NCBI GenBank assembly: GCA_900754805.1
Contig: CAAEEE010000027.1
Location: 1-10,367 of the forward strand
Length of the DNA: 10,367 nucleotides
Reading direction: 5' to 3'
Origin: Clostridia bacterium
GTDB taxonomy: Bacteria; Bacillota; Clostridia; Peptostreptococcales; Anaerovoracaceae
The notes under the pieces are model-generated. The model was given only the letters and a program-made list of their open reading frames with translations. It made no database searches and was not told the DNA's origin. Of the stretch, positions 1 through 7,526 are shown in pieces. The position numbers were made by a program, and so were the translations under genes. Each line of letters opens with the position of its first letter. The first letter of the stretch is position 1.

Positions 1-1
1 C

Positions 2-1690
2 TTTCCGGCACACGGAAAACTGTTCGCTTTAGACATGGTCTGCGCGTTCATCGTCGCGGCGATTGATGTGGTTTTTCCGCTGATTTCCAGACACGTGATG
101 TATGATCTGCTTCCGGATAAAATGTATCGGGCGTTTTTCGCGATTATGGCAATTGTGACCTGCGCGTTCGTAGTGCGGGCGTTCATGAACTACATTATCA
201 CCTTTTGGGGACATCAGTTTGGCATACGGATCGAGGCGGATATCCGCAGGGATTTATATCTGCATTTTCAGGAACTGGATTTTGATTTTTTCGATAAGAA
301 CCGTACCGGAAAACTGATGAACCGTCTGACCGGAGATTTGTTTGAGATTACAGAGCTGGCGCATCACGGACCGGAGGATTTGCTGATTTCCGCGGTTACG
401 ATTATCGGAGCGCTGGCGGTCATGCTGGCGGTGGAATGGAGACTGGCACTGATTGTGCTTGTCATCGTGCCGATTTTTATCGCGATTGTAATCTTTTGCA
501 GGAAAGATATGATGGACTCTTCGGTTCAAGTAAAGAAAAAGATGGCGAACATCAATGCGGACATCGAATCAACGCTTTCCGGTATGAAGACCTCGAAAGC
601 CTTCGACAACCGCGATGTGGATTTTGAGCGTTTTGACCGTTCCAACGAGATGTATAAAGGCTCAAAGACGAACTATTACAAGGCGATGGGACGTTTCAAC
701 GCTTCACTGGAATTTTTTATCTGCTTCCTGCAGATTGCGGTGATAACTGTGGGCGGCTGGCTGATTATGAAGGGAAGCCTGAACTATATTGATTTAATTA
801 CGTTTACACTATATATTACGACTTTCGTGACGCCTGTCCGCAAGCTGACGAACTTCGCGGAGATCTTTACGAACGGACTGGCAGGTCTGAAGCGGTTCGT
901 TGAAGTGATGCGAATTGAGCCGAGTATCAAGGAGGCAAGCGATGCAGAGGAACTGACGGATGTGCGGGGCGACATCACGCTGGAAAATGTCGTGTTCGGC
1001 TACCGGAAGGAAACCGATGTGCTTCACGGTGTTTCGCTGAACATTCGGGCAGGAGAGAGCGTGGCAATCGTCGGACATTCGGGTGGCGGCAAAAGTACGC
1101 TCTGCCAGCTGATTCCACGCTTCTATGATGTGGAAGAGGGCAGAATTACGATTGACGGGCAGGATATCCGGCATCTCACGAAAAGTTCGCTCAGAAGGAA
1201 TATCGGAATCGTGCAGCAGGATGTTTTCCTGTTTGCGGACACGATTTATGAAAATATAAGATACGGCAGGCCTTCGGCAGCCTATGAGGAAGTTGTCGAG
1301 GCTGCGAAAAAGGCGGAGATTTACGACGACATTATGAAGATGGAAGACGGCTTTGACACTTATGTAGGCGAGCGAGGGGCGCTTCTCTCGGGTGGGCAGA
1401 AGCAGCGTATTTCCATCGCAAGAATTTTTCTGAAGAATCCGCCGATTCTGATTTTGGATGAAGCCACTTCGGCGCTTGACAGCGTGACGGAGGCGCATAT
1501 CCAGAAGGCGTTCGACGAACTGTCGGTTGGCAGAACCACCTTGATTATCGCGCACCGTCTGGCTACGATCCGTAACGCCGACTGTGTGGTGGTTATCGAA
1601 AACGGCAGAATCGAAGAAGAAGGAACACAGGAGGAGCTGCTCGCAGCAGGCGGCAGTTTCGCGAAACTATATCAAGTTCAGATGAGGTAA
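2..1690 (+). CDS. ABC exporter half-transporter (TMD-NBD fusion), 5' partial
   Basis: This is a fused membrane and ATPase half-transporter of the ABC exporter type (MsbA/multidrug-like), which should dimerise in the cytoplasmic membrane. The frame is open to the left edge and reads FPAHGKLFALD before the first ATG at 35, so the true start lies upstream. Residues here are counted from that ATG. The N-terminal ~300 residues hold hydrophobic membrane helices, clear at about 1-20, 32-55, 115-155 and 227-270. The ATPase domain has Walker A GHSGGGKST (347-355), Q-loop Gln 395, signature LSGGQ (451-455), Walker B ILILDE with Asp 475 and catalytic Glu 476, and H-loop His 507. All catalytic residues are intact, so a homodimer is possible; if it is heterodimeric the partner would be upstream. 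The substrate cannot be read from sequence. The gene stops 3 bases before pheA and contains the pheA ribosome site, so the two are probably cotranscribed. Confidence 0.93.
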   Translation, partial: FPAHGKLFALDMVCAFIVAAIDVVFPLISRHVMYDLLPDKMYRAFFAIMAIVTCAFVVRAFMNYIITFWGHQFGIRIEADIRRDLYLHFQELDFDFFDKNRTGKLMNRLTGDLFEITELAHHGPEDLLISAVTIIGALAVMLAVEWRLALIVLVIVPIFIAIVIFCRKDMMDSSVQVKKKMANINADIESTLSGMKTSKAFDNRDVDFERFDRSNEMYKGSKTNYYKAMGRFNASLEFFICFLQIAVITVGGWLIMKGSLNYIDLITFTLYITTFVTPVRKLTNFAEIFTNGLAGLKRFVEVMRIEPSIKEASDAEELTDVRGDITLENVVFGYRKETDVLHGVSLNIRAGESVAIVGHSGGGKSTLCQLIPRFYDVEEGRITIDGQDIRHLTKSSLRRNIGIVQQDVFLFADTIYENIRYGRPSAAYEEVVEAAKKAEIYDDIMKMEDGFDTYVGERGALLSGGQKQRISIARIFLKNPPILILDEATSALDSVTEAHIQKAFDELSVGRTTLIIAHRLATIRNADCVVVIENGRIEEEGTQEELLAAGGSFAKLYQVQMR

Positions 1691-1693
1691 GAA

Positions 1694-2848
1694 ATGACAA
1701 AGACAACGAAAACAGACACAAACGAAAACGCCGCAGTACAAAATCTGGCTGAAATCAGAAAGGATATCAGCCAAACCGATGACGAGATGGCGCGCCTGTT
1801 CGAAAAGAGGATGGAGCTTGTAGCGCAGGTTGCGGAATATAAAAGAGCAAACGGCCTTCCAATTTACGATGCGGAAAGAGAAGAGCAGGTATTGCAAAAC
1901 GGCGCGAAAAGAATCGACAATCCGGATTTGAAGTCCTACTATTTCGGCTTTCAGAAAAATCTGATGGAGCTTTCCCGCAAATATCAGAGCCGGATTCTCA
2001 GCGGTCTGCGTGTGGCATACTGCGGAACCGAAGGGGCGTTTGCGCATATCGCGGCGACGAAAATCTTCCCGACTTCCGAAAAGATTGCCTACGGAAGCTT
2101 CAAAAAGGCCTATGCGGCGGTGGAAAACGGGGACTGCGACTGCGCGGTGCTTCCGGTGGAAAACAGCTTCGCGGGCGATGTGGACCAGGTAAACGACCTG
2201 ATGTTTTTCGGAACGCTTTTTGTCAACGGAATGTACGACCTTGCGGTCACGCATGATTTACTCGGAATCGAGGGAACAACGCTGGACGATGTGAAAACGG
2301 TTGTGACGCATCCGCAGGCACTTTCCCAGTGCTCGGCATTTATCAAGGAACATCATCTGAAGGAAAAAGAATATTCGAATACGGCTTTGGCGGCGGAGTT
2401 CGTCAAGGCGCAGAACGATAAAAGCATTGCGGCAATCGCAAGCGCGGAAACCGCGGAGCTGACAGGGCTTTCGGTCATCGCAAGAAGCATTAACGACGAC
2501 CGCTCCAATACGACGAGGTTTGCGGTATTTTCCAGAGTGGACAGCCGTGCGGCAGACCATGGAAATAAGCCTTACTTCTCACTTTTGTTTACGGCGAGAA
2601 ACGAAGCAGGCTCGCTTGCGGAGGCACTCAGCATTATCGGCAGACACGGGTTCAACATGCGGACGCTGCGCTCCAGACCGATGAAGGAGCTGCTCTGGCA
2701 GTATTACTTCTATGTGGAAGCTGAGGGCGATATTTACGGCGAGGACGGATGCACCTGTATCGAAGAGATGAAGCATTGCTGCGACAAAATCAAAATCGTC
2801 GGTTCCTATAACAATCTGAATGATTACAACATGGAGGCAAAAGAATGA
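1694..2848 (+). CDS. pheA: Bifunctional chorismate mutase / prephenate dehydratase (P-protein)
   Basis: This cytoplasmic enzyme converts chorismate to prephenate and then to phenylpyruvate, the committed phenylalanine branch. The AroQ-type chorismate mutase domain spans about 17-100. It keeps the residues matching E. coli Arg11, Arg28, Lys39, Arg51 and Glu52 as Arg22, Arg39, Lys50, Arg62 and Glu63, with Ser94 and Gln98 late in the domain. The prephenate dehydratase domain spans about 106-285 and carries the catalytic TRF motif at 274-276. A C-terminal ACT domain follows (about 292-375). Length 384 is normal for P-proteins. The ACT motifs are unusual: GSLA (306-309) where E. coli has GALV, and RSRP (326-329) where ESRP is usual. 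Phe feedback may therefore differ, which is inference. The start at 1694 has GAGG at 1684-1687, inside the end of the ABC gene. The ~15-residue polar N-terminal tail is extra. The stop overlaps aroB by ATGA. Confidence 0.95.
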   Translation: MTKTTKTDTNENAAVQNLAEIRKDISQTDDEMARLFEKRMELVAQVAEYKRANGLPIYDAEREEQVLQNGAKRIDNPDLKSYYFGFQKNLMELSRKYQSRILSGLRVAYCGTEGAFAHIAATKIFPTSEKIAYGSFKKAYAAVENGDCDCAVLPVENSFAGDVDQVNDLMFFGTLFVNGMYDLAVTHDLLGIEGTTLDDVKTVVTHPQALSQCSAFIKEHHLKEKEYSNTALAAEFVKAQNDKSIAAIASAETAELTGLSVIARSINDDRSNTTRFAVFSRVDSRAADHGNKPYFSLLFTARNEAGSLAEALSIIGRHGFNMRTLRSRPMKELLWQYYFYVEAEGDIYGEDGCTCIEEMKHCCDKIKIVGSYNNLNDYNMEAKE

Positions 2849-3849
2849 TTTTACCTGTAAATCTGGGAAAAGACAGCTATGATATTACGCTCGGACGCGG
2901 GCAGATTTCGCGCGCGGGAGAGGTTTTTAATTTAGAGCGCAAAGTCTTTCTTGTAACGGATGACGGCATTCCTCAGGCTTATGCGGAGAAGATTGCGGCG
3001 CAGTGCAGAGAAAGCTTTATTTTCACAATTCCGCAGGGCGAAGGCTCGAAAAACTTTGATACCCTGCAGGAAATCTGTAAAGGCATGCTGATGCAAAACC
3101 TCACAAGAAAAGACTGCGTAGTTGCTGTCGGAGGCGGCGTGGTCGGAGATCTGACGGGCTTTGCGGCGTCCTGCTATATGAGAGGTGTGGATTTTTACAA
3201 TGTGCCGACGACCCTGCTTTCTCAGGTAGATTCCTCGGTCGGCGGCAAAACAGCGATTGATTTTTGCGGAATCAAGAACATCATCGGAGCTTTTTATCAG
3301 CCGAAGGGCGTGCTGATTGACCCGGATGTGCTGGAAACGCTGGATGCAAGGCAGTTTGCCTGCGGCGCGGCGGAGATCATCAAAATGGCTGCGACATCCG
3401 ATGCAAAGTTTTTTGAAGCAATCGAAGTAAAAGGGATTACAGCGGAAAATGTGGAAGCTGCAATTGAGGCGGCTTTAAAGATAAAGATTCATGTTGTGGA
3501 AAACGACGAAAAAGAGACGGGACTTCGCAGAGTTCTGAACTTCGGACACACGCTCGGTCACGGAATCGAGAGCAATACGGAGTTTCTGCATGGCGAAAGC
3601 GTGGCGCTCGGCATGCTTCCGATGTGCAGCGAGAAACTGCGCAGGCAGCTCGTGCCGATGCTGAAGCAGGCAGGGCTTCCGACGGACTGCAGTGCCGATG
3701 CGCAGGCGGTTATCGCAGACGCGATGCATGATAAGAAGGCAGAGGCGGGCGCGGTTGTAACCGTGCAGGTTGGCCAGCCGGGAAGCTTTCACTTCGAAAA
3801 ATGCACACGCGAGGAGCTTTTAAGGCTTTATAAGGAGGTATTCGCATGA
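2845..3849 (+). CDS. aroB: 3-dehydroquinate synthase
   Basis: AroB is an NAD- and divalent-metal-dependent enzyme that cyclises DAHP to 3-dehydroquinate, the second shikimate step. The sequence has the nucleotide-binding GGGVVGDLTGF and the PTTLLSQVDSSVGGKT block. By family analogy the metal ligands are Glu177 (in GAAEIIK), His235 (in FGHTLGH) and His249 (in LHGES). The usual HGEAVA reads HGESVA here. At 334 residues it is slightly shorter than the common ~350-360, with a shorter loop between the two metal histidines, and it looks complete. The ATG at 2845 overlaps the pheA stop (ATGA), with GGAGG at 2833-2837 as ribosome site, so translation is probably coupled to pheA. It overlaps aroC in the same way at its end. 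Confidence 0.96.
   Translation: MILPVNLGKDSYDITLGRGQISRAGEVFNLERKVFLVTDDGIPQAYAEKIAAQCRESFIFTIPQGEGSKNFDTLQEICKGMLMQNLTRKDCVVAVGGGVVGDLTGFAASCYMRGVDFYNVPTTLLSQVDSSVGGKTAIDFCGIKNIIGAFYQPKGVLIDPDVLETLDARQFACGAAEIIKMAATSDAKFFEAIEVKGITAENVEAAIEAALKIKIHVVENDEKETGLRRVLNFGHTLGHGIESNTEFLHGESVALGMLPMCSEKLRRQLVPMLKQAGLPTDCSADAQAVIADAMHDKKAEAGAVVTVQVGQPGSFHFEKCTREELLRLYKEVFA
3832..3838 (+). promoter_or_regulatory. Strong ribosome binding site for aroC inside aroB
   Basis: AAGGAGG lies within the last codons of aroB, 7 bases before the aroC ATG. It is the best match to the anti-Shine-Dalgarno sequence within the aro genes. It supports the start at 3846 despite the 4-base overlap with aroB. Confidence 0.8.
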
Positions 3850-4952
3850 AAAACACATTCGGAAACGCTTGGACGGTGACGCTTTTCGGAGAAAGCCACG
3901 GTCCGGCGGTATGCGCGGTGCTCGACGGCTTATCGCCGGGAATTCCCGTGGATGAAGAATATATCAAGGCGAAAATGGATCTTCGCCGCGCATACGGAAA
4001 AATTTCCACCGGACGGCAGGAAGCTGACGAAGTCGAGTTTTTAAGCGGCGTTTTCGAAGGCTACACGACGGGGACGCCTTTGGCGCTGGTGATAAAAAAC
4101 GCGGACACGAGAAGCCGCGACTACAGCAAGACCATGTCGGTTGCAAGACCTTCCCATGCCGATTACACGGCGCACTGCAAATACGGCGGCTTTGAGGATT
4201 ATCGCGGCGGAGGACATTTTTCGGGCAGAATTACGGCAGCTTTAGTTGCCGCAGGAGCGATCGCGATGAAAGCATTGGAATCAAAAGGCGTTTTCATCGG
4301 AACGCATATTGCAGACTGTCACGGAATTTCCGACCGCAAGCTTGACGAAAAGAATTATAAAGAAGAAATTAAAACCCTTGGAAGCCTGCAGTTTCCGGTG
4401 CTTGACAGCGCTGCGGCTGAGGCCATGCGGGAGGAGATTGAATGCGCGGCCAAGGAAGGCGACAGCGTCGGAGGCACTTTAGAAACCGTGGTCTTCGGAC
4501 TTCCGGAAGGGCTGGGCGAGCCGTGGTTTGATACGCTGGAAGGAATGCTGGCGCATGCGGTATTTTCGGTTCCGGCAGTCAAAGGAATCGAATTCGGCGC
4601 AGGATTTGGCTTCGCACAGATGAAAGGCTCCGAAGCAAATGACGCGTTTGCTTATGAGGATGGCAGAGCGGTGACGCTTACCAATCACAACGGCGGTATT
4701 AACGGCGGAATTTCCAACGGCATGCCGGTAGTTTTCCGCACAGCGGTGAAGCCGACGCCATCCATTTTTAAAACACAGAAAACAATCAATTTTGATACGA
4801 AAGAGAATGTAGAGCTTTCCCTTCAGGGAAGACACGACCCGGCGGTGATTCATCGGGCGAGAGCCGTGGTGGACGCGGTAACGGCGCTGACCATCGCGGA
4901 CCTGATGACGACACGCTTCGGAACCAATGTCTTTCAAGGTGAGGGAAAATAA
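3846..4952 (+). CDS. aroC: Chorismate synthase
   Basis: AroC removes phosphate from 5-enolpyruvylshikimate 3-phosphate to give chorismate, using reduced FMN as cofactor. Family signatures are clear: GESHG near the N-terminus (residues 13-17), RPSHADYTAH with the following GGGHFSGR block, a TNHNGGINGGISNG stretch, and the C-terminal GRHDP with His330 and Asp331. The length of 368 matches the usual ~350-390. No flavin reductase domain is fused, so it is probably monofunctional and dependent on an outside source of reduced flavin. The start ATG at 3846 overlaps the aroB stop and is preceded by a full AAGGAGG at 3832-3838, 7 bases away, which fixes the start. An 18-base gap separates it from aroQ. 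Confidence 0.97.
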   Translation: MKNTFGNAWTVTLFGESHGPAVCAVLDGLSPGIPVDEEYIKAKMDLRRAYGKISTGRQEADEVEFLSGVFEGYTTGTPLALVIKNADTRSRDYSKTMSVARPSHADYTAHCKYGGFEDYRGGGHFSGRITAALVAAGAIAMKALESKGVFIGTHIADCHGISDRKLDEKNYKEEIKTLGSLQFPVLDSAAAEAMREEIECAAKEGDSVGGTLETVVFGLPEGLGEPWFDTLEGMLAHAVFSVPAVKGIEFGAGFGFAQMKGSEANDAFAYEDGRAVTLTNHNGGINGGISNGMPVVFRTAVKPTPSIFKTQKTINFDTKENVELSLQGRHDPAVIHRARAVVDAVTALTIADLMTTRFGTNVFQGEGK

Positions 4953-4970
4953 CAAACAGGACGGAGAAAA

Positions 4971-5453
4971 ATGAAACTTTTGATTATAAACGGACCGAAT
5001 CTGAATATGCTTGGCATCCGGGAGCCGGACCAATACGGAAATGAGACCTATGAAATGCTTCTGGAAAAGATAAAAAAGCATTGCGCCGAAGATTTAGACG
5101 GCGTGGAATGTGAGTTTTATCAGTCGAATCACGAAGGCGCGCTGGTTGACCGTATTCAGCAGGCATATTGGGATAAAACAGACGGAATCATCATCAATCC
5201 GGGTGCCTACACGCACACGAGCATCGCGCTTTTGGACGCGGTGAATGCGGTGAGAATTCCGACTGCGGAGGTTCATATTTCAGATGTTTCCAAACGCGAA
5301 GATTTCAGACAGGTCAGCTATATCCGCAAGGCGTGCTGCTTCACTGTGATGGGGCGCGGAACGGACGGCTATCTGGAAGCGGCGGACTATCTGTATGAAA
5401 TGCTGAGAAAGCAGGAGCAGGAAGGCAGACCGCAGACGGGAGGCGAAAAATGA
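4971..5453 (+). CDS. aroQ: Type II 3-dehydroquinate dehydratase
   Basis: This enzyme dehydrates 3-dehydroquinate to 3-dehydroshikimate, the third shikimate step; type II enzymes are typically dodecamers. The residues known from the Mycobacterium tuberculosis enzyme are present: Asn10 in NGPNLNMLG, Arg17 and catalytic Tyr22 in REPDQYG, Asn76 and His82 in NPGAYTHTS, and Glu100, His102 and Ser104 in EVHIS, with Arg113 in REDFR. The otherwise usual HISN/HLSN reads HISD, so Asp105 replaces Asn. The length of 160 fits, with a short charged C-terminal tail rich in Gln, Glu and Gly. GGAG at 4963-4966 precedes the ATG. It overlaps aroA by ATGA. The alternative type I enzyme (AroD) is excluded by the motifs. 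Confidence 0.96.
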   Translation: MKLLIINGPNLNMLGIREPDQYGNETYEMLLEKIKKHCAEDLDGVECEFYQSNHEGALVDRIQQAYWDKTDGIIINPGAYTHTSIALLDAVNAVRIPTAEVHISDVSKREDFRQVSYIRKACCFTVMGRGTDGYLEAADYLYEMLRKQEQEGRPQTGGEK

Positions 5454-6664
5454 AGGTAAGAATCGAAAAAGGAACGGCAAGAGGAATCGTTTCGGCGCCT
5501 CCTTCGAAGAGCATGGCACACCGCCTGCTGATTTGCGCGGGGCTTTCGGACGGTGAATGCATCGTGCACGGGATTTCCGACTCGGAGGACATGCTGGCTA
5601 CGATGGACTGCCTGCGTACGCTCGGCGTTCAATTCGAAAAGGAAGAGGACACGGTAAGAGTGTCGGGAATCGACATTCGCAAGGCGGCTGCCTTAGAAAA
5701 GCTGAACTGCAGGGAAAGCGGCAGCACGCTGCGCTTTTTCGTGCCGATTGCCTTATTGACAGGAAAAGAAACGGTGCTCGCGGGAAGCAGGAGGCTGATG
5801 GAGCGACCGCTTAGCGTATATGAAGAGCTTTTTTCTCAGCGCGGGATCACATTGCAGAAAACGGAGAGAGAAATCAGAACCCGTGGGAGTCTGCGATACG
5901 GAAGCTTCGAGATGGACGGAAATGTTTCCAGTCAGTTTGTAACCGGGCTTTTGCTTGCGCTTCCGCTTCTAAAAGGCGACAGCCGCATTGTACTCCGCCC
6001 TCCGGTGGAAAGCCGTTCATACATTGATATGACGCTTTCCGCACTGAGAATGTTCGGAGTCGAGGCAGGCTGGCAGGAAGAAAATATTTTATACATAAAA
6101 GGAAATCAGCGCTATCATGCGGAGGAAGTCTTCGTGGAAGGCGACTATTCGAACGCGGCATTTTTCGAGCTGCTGAATCTGCTCGGCGGGCAGGTAAAAA
6201 TCGAAAATTTAAGAGAGGACAGTCTTCAGGGCGACCGCGTGTATGAAGAACTGCTTGAAGCCTTAAAAAGACCGGACGCGGAGCTTGACCTTTCCGACTG
6301 TCCGGATTTGGGACCGGTGCTGTTTGCGGCAGCGGCGACCGGGTGCGGCGGAAAATTTACCGGAACAAGGCGATTAAAAATTAAAGAAAGCAACAGAGGA
6401 GAAGCAATGGCGGAAGAACTTCGCAAATTCGGAGTGACGACGGAAGTCCTCGAAAATGAAGTCATTGTCGGCAGGCAGGGGCTGCGTGAGCCGAAAGAAG
6501 TTCTTAACGGACACAATGACCACAGAATCGTGATGTCAGAGGCGGTTCTTCTGACGCAGACAGGCGGCGTAATCGACGGCGCGGAAGCAGTCAGCAAGAG
6601 CTTTCCGGACTTTTTCGAAAAACTTGCTTCTCTGGGAATAGAGGTAGAGAGAATTGAGAATTGA
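5450..6664 (+). CDS. aroA: 3-phosphoshikimate 1-carboxyvinyltransferase (EPSP synthase)
   Basis: AroA transfers enolpyruvate from phosphoenolpyruvate to shikimate 3-phosphate; it is the glyphosate target. Substrate residues are visible: Lys20, Ser21 and Arg25 in PPSKSMAHR (E. coli Lys22, Ser23, Arg27), the SSQF motif, Asp286 in CPDLGP, Glu313 in KIKESNR, and NDHR with Asp357, His358 and Arg359 near the C-terminus. The length of 404 is slightly below E. coli (427) but the two-domain layout is complete. The loop equal to E. coli NAGTAMRP reads ESGSTLRF (89-96): Gly96 is kept as Gly91, but Asn94, Thr97 and Pro101 become Glu, Ser and Phe. The effect on glyphosate binding cannot be told from sequence. 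The ATG overlaps the aroQ stop. Its last 11 bases overlap tyrA. Confidence 0.96.
   Translation: MKVRIEKGTARGIVSAPPSKSMAHRLLICAGLSDGECIVHGISDSEDMLATMDCLRTLGVQFEKEEDTVRVSGIDIRKAAALEKLNCRESGSTLRFFVPIALLTGKETVLAGSRRLMERPLSVYEELFSQRGITLQKTEREIRTRGSLRYGSFEMDGNVSSQFVTGLLLALPLLKGDSRIVLRPPVESRSYIDMTLSALRMFGVEAGWQEENILYIKGNQRYHAEEVFVEGDYSNAAFFELLNLLGGQVKIENLREDSLQGDRVYEELLEALKRPDAELDLSDCPDLGPVLFAAAATGCGGKFTGTRRLKIKESNRGEAMAEELRKFGVTTEVLENEVIVGRQGLREPKEVLNGHNDHRIVMSEAVLLTQTGGVIDGAEAVSKSFPDFFEKLASLGIEVERIEN
6641..6656 (+). promoter_or_regulatory. Ribosome site and TTG start that define tyrA
   Basis: GAGG at 6641-6644 stands 9 bases before a TTG at 6654. An in-frame TAG at 6645-6647 blocks any start further upstream. 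Starting at the next in-frame TTG (6681) would remove the first beta strand of the nucleotide-binding fold. TTG at 6654 is therefore the best start. Confidence 0.7.
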
Positions 6665-7523
6665 TCACAGTACGAATATTTTGATAGTAGGGCTTGGAAT
6701 TATCGGAGGAAGCTATGCGAAAGGCTTTGCGAAGAACGGCTTTGACCTTTGCGCGATTGACAGCAATCCTGAGACCATTCAATACGCCCTTGACAATTAC
6801 ATCATAACCGAAGGTTCGACGACACCGGATCCTGAAATGATCGAAAAGGCGGATTTGGTAATTTTCGCGCTTTATCCGCACATTTTCAAAGAGTGGATTG
6901 CAGAAAACCAGAAATATTTCAAACCGGGCGTTTTTATCACGGATGTAACCGGTGTAAAGGGCTGTATCGTTGACGATATACAGAAAATGCTGCGCGATGA
7001 CTGCGAATATATCGCGGCTCATCCGATGGCAGGATGCGAAAAGCTCGGCATCCAAAACAGCAACGAGAAAATTTTCTATGAGGCGAACTACATCGTTGTG
7101 CCGACGGACAAGAACACGGAGGAAGGAAAGGATGTCTGCAGGCAAATCGGCGAAATCCTTGGCTTTGCGAGAATTTCCGAACTTTCTCCATACGCGCACG
7201 ACGAGATGATAGGCTTCGTTTCCCAGCTTACGCACGGTATCGCGATGTCGCTGATGACCTGCAATCACATGGAAAGGGTTGAGGATTACACAGGTGACTC
7301 GTTCCGCGACCTGACGAGAATCGCGCGCATTGACGAAACGCTTTGGAGCGAACTGTTTTTGCTGAACAAAGACGCTTTGCTGCACCAGCTGAAGCTGTTC
7401 ACGATGGAAATTTCCAAGCTTGAACGGATGCTCATGGAGGCAGATAAGGAAGGTATCAAGGACATGATGAGACGCTCGACGGCACGTAGAAAATTATTTG
7501 ACAAAGAAAAAGTGGAGGAATAG
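6654..7523 (+). CDS. tyrA: Prephenate dehydrogenase
   Basis: TyrA oxidatively decarboxylates prephenate to 4-hydroxyphenylpyruvate, the tyrosine branch. An N-terminal Rossmann fold opens with ILIVGLGIIGGS (GxGxxGxS) and an acidic residue ends the second strand (CAID), which points to NAD rather than NADP; that preference is inference. Family motifs follow: TDVTGVKG, AAHPMAG with His123, SQLTHG with His194 (matching the catalytic His of E. coli TyrA) and FRDLTRIAR. At 289 residues it is monofunctional, with no chorismate mutase and no room for a C-terminal ACT domain, so direct tyrosine control through ACT is not expected. The start is TTG, overlapping aroA by 11 bases, which may lower its translation relative to its neighbours. 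It ends 3 bases before the DAHP synthase gene and carries that gene's ribosome site. Confidence 0.93.
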   Translation: MRIDHSTNILIVGLGIIGGSYAKGFAKNGFDLCAIDSNPETIQYALDNYIITEGSTTPDPEMIEKADLVIFALYPHIFKEWIAENQKYFKPGVFITDVTGVKGCIVDDIQKMLRDDCEYIAAHPMAGCEKLGIQNSNEKIFYEANYIVVPTDKNTEEGKDVCRQIGEILGFARISELSPYAHDEMIGFVSQLTHGIAMSLMTCNHMERVEDYTGDSFRDLTRIARIDETLWSELFLLNKDALLHQLKLFTMEISKLERMLMEADKEGIKDMMRRSTARRKLFDKEKVEE

Positions 7524-7526
7524 AAC

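Noticed and set aside
809..1555. A 248-codon open frame on the minus strand inside the ABC exporter gene
   Set aside because: It lies wholly opposite a clearly conserved ATPase domain, has low-complexity basic composition and no recognisable motif, and is best explained as a shadow of the coding strand.
1645..1673. TATATC at 1668-1673 as a possible -10 box for a pheA promoter
   Set aside because: The matching -35 position (about 1645) has no similarity to TTGACA and the area is coding, so I do not call a promoter.
4681..4730. Repeated Asn-Gly-Gly units in aroC that look like a short repeat
   Set aside because: NGGINGGISNG is a normal conserved stretch of chorismate synthases, not an expansion.
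4479..5081. A 200-codon minus-strand frame across the aroC-aroQ junction
   Set aside because: It overlaps two well supported genes and its translation resembles no protein family I know.
6591..7385. A 264-codon open frame on the minus strand opposite tyrA
   Set aside because: It mirrors the tyrA coding region, has no convincing ribosome site or motif, and would run against an otherwise one-directional operon.
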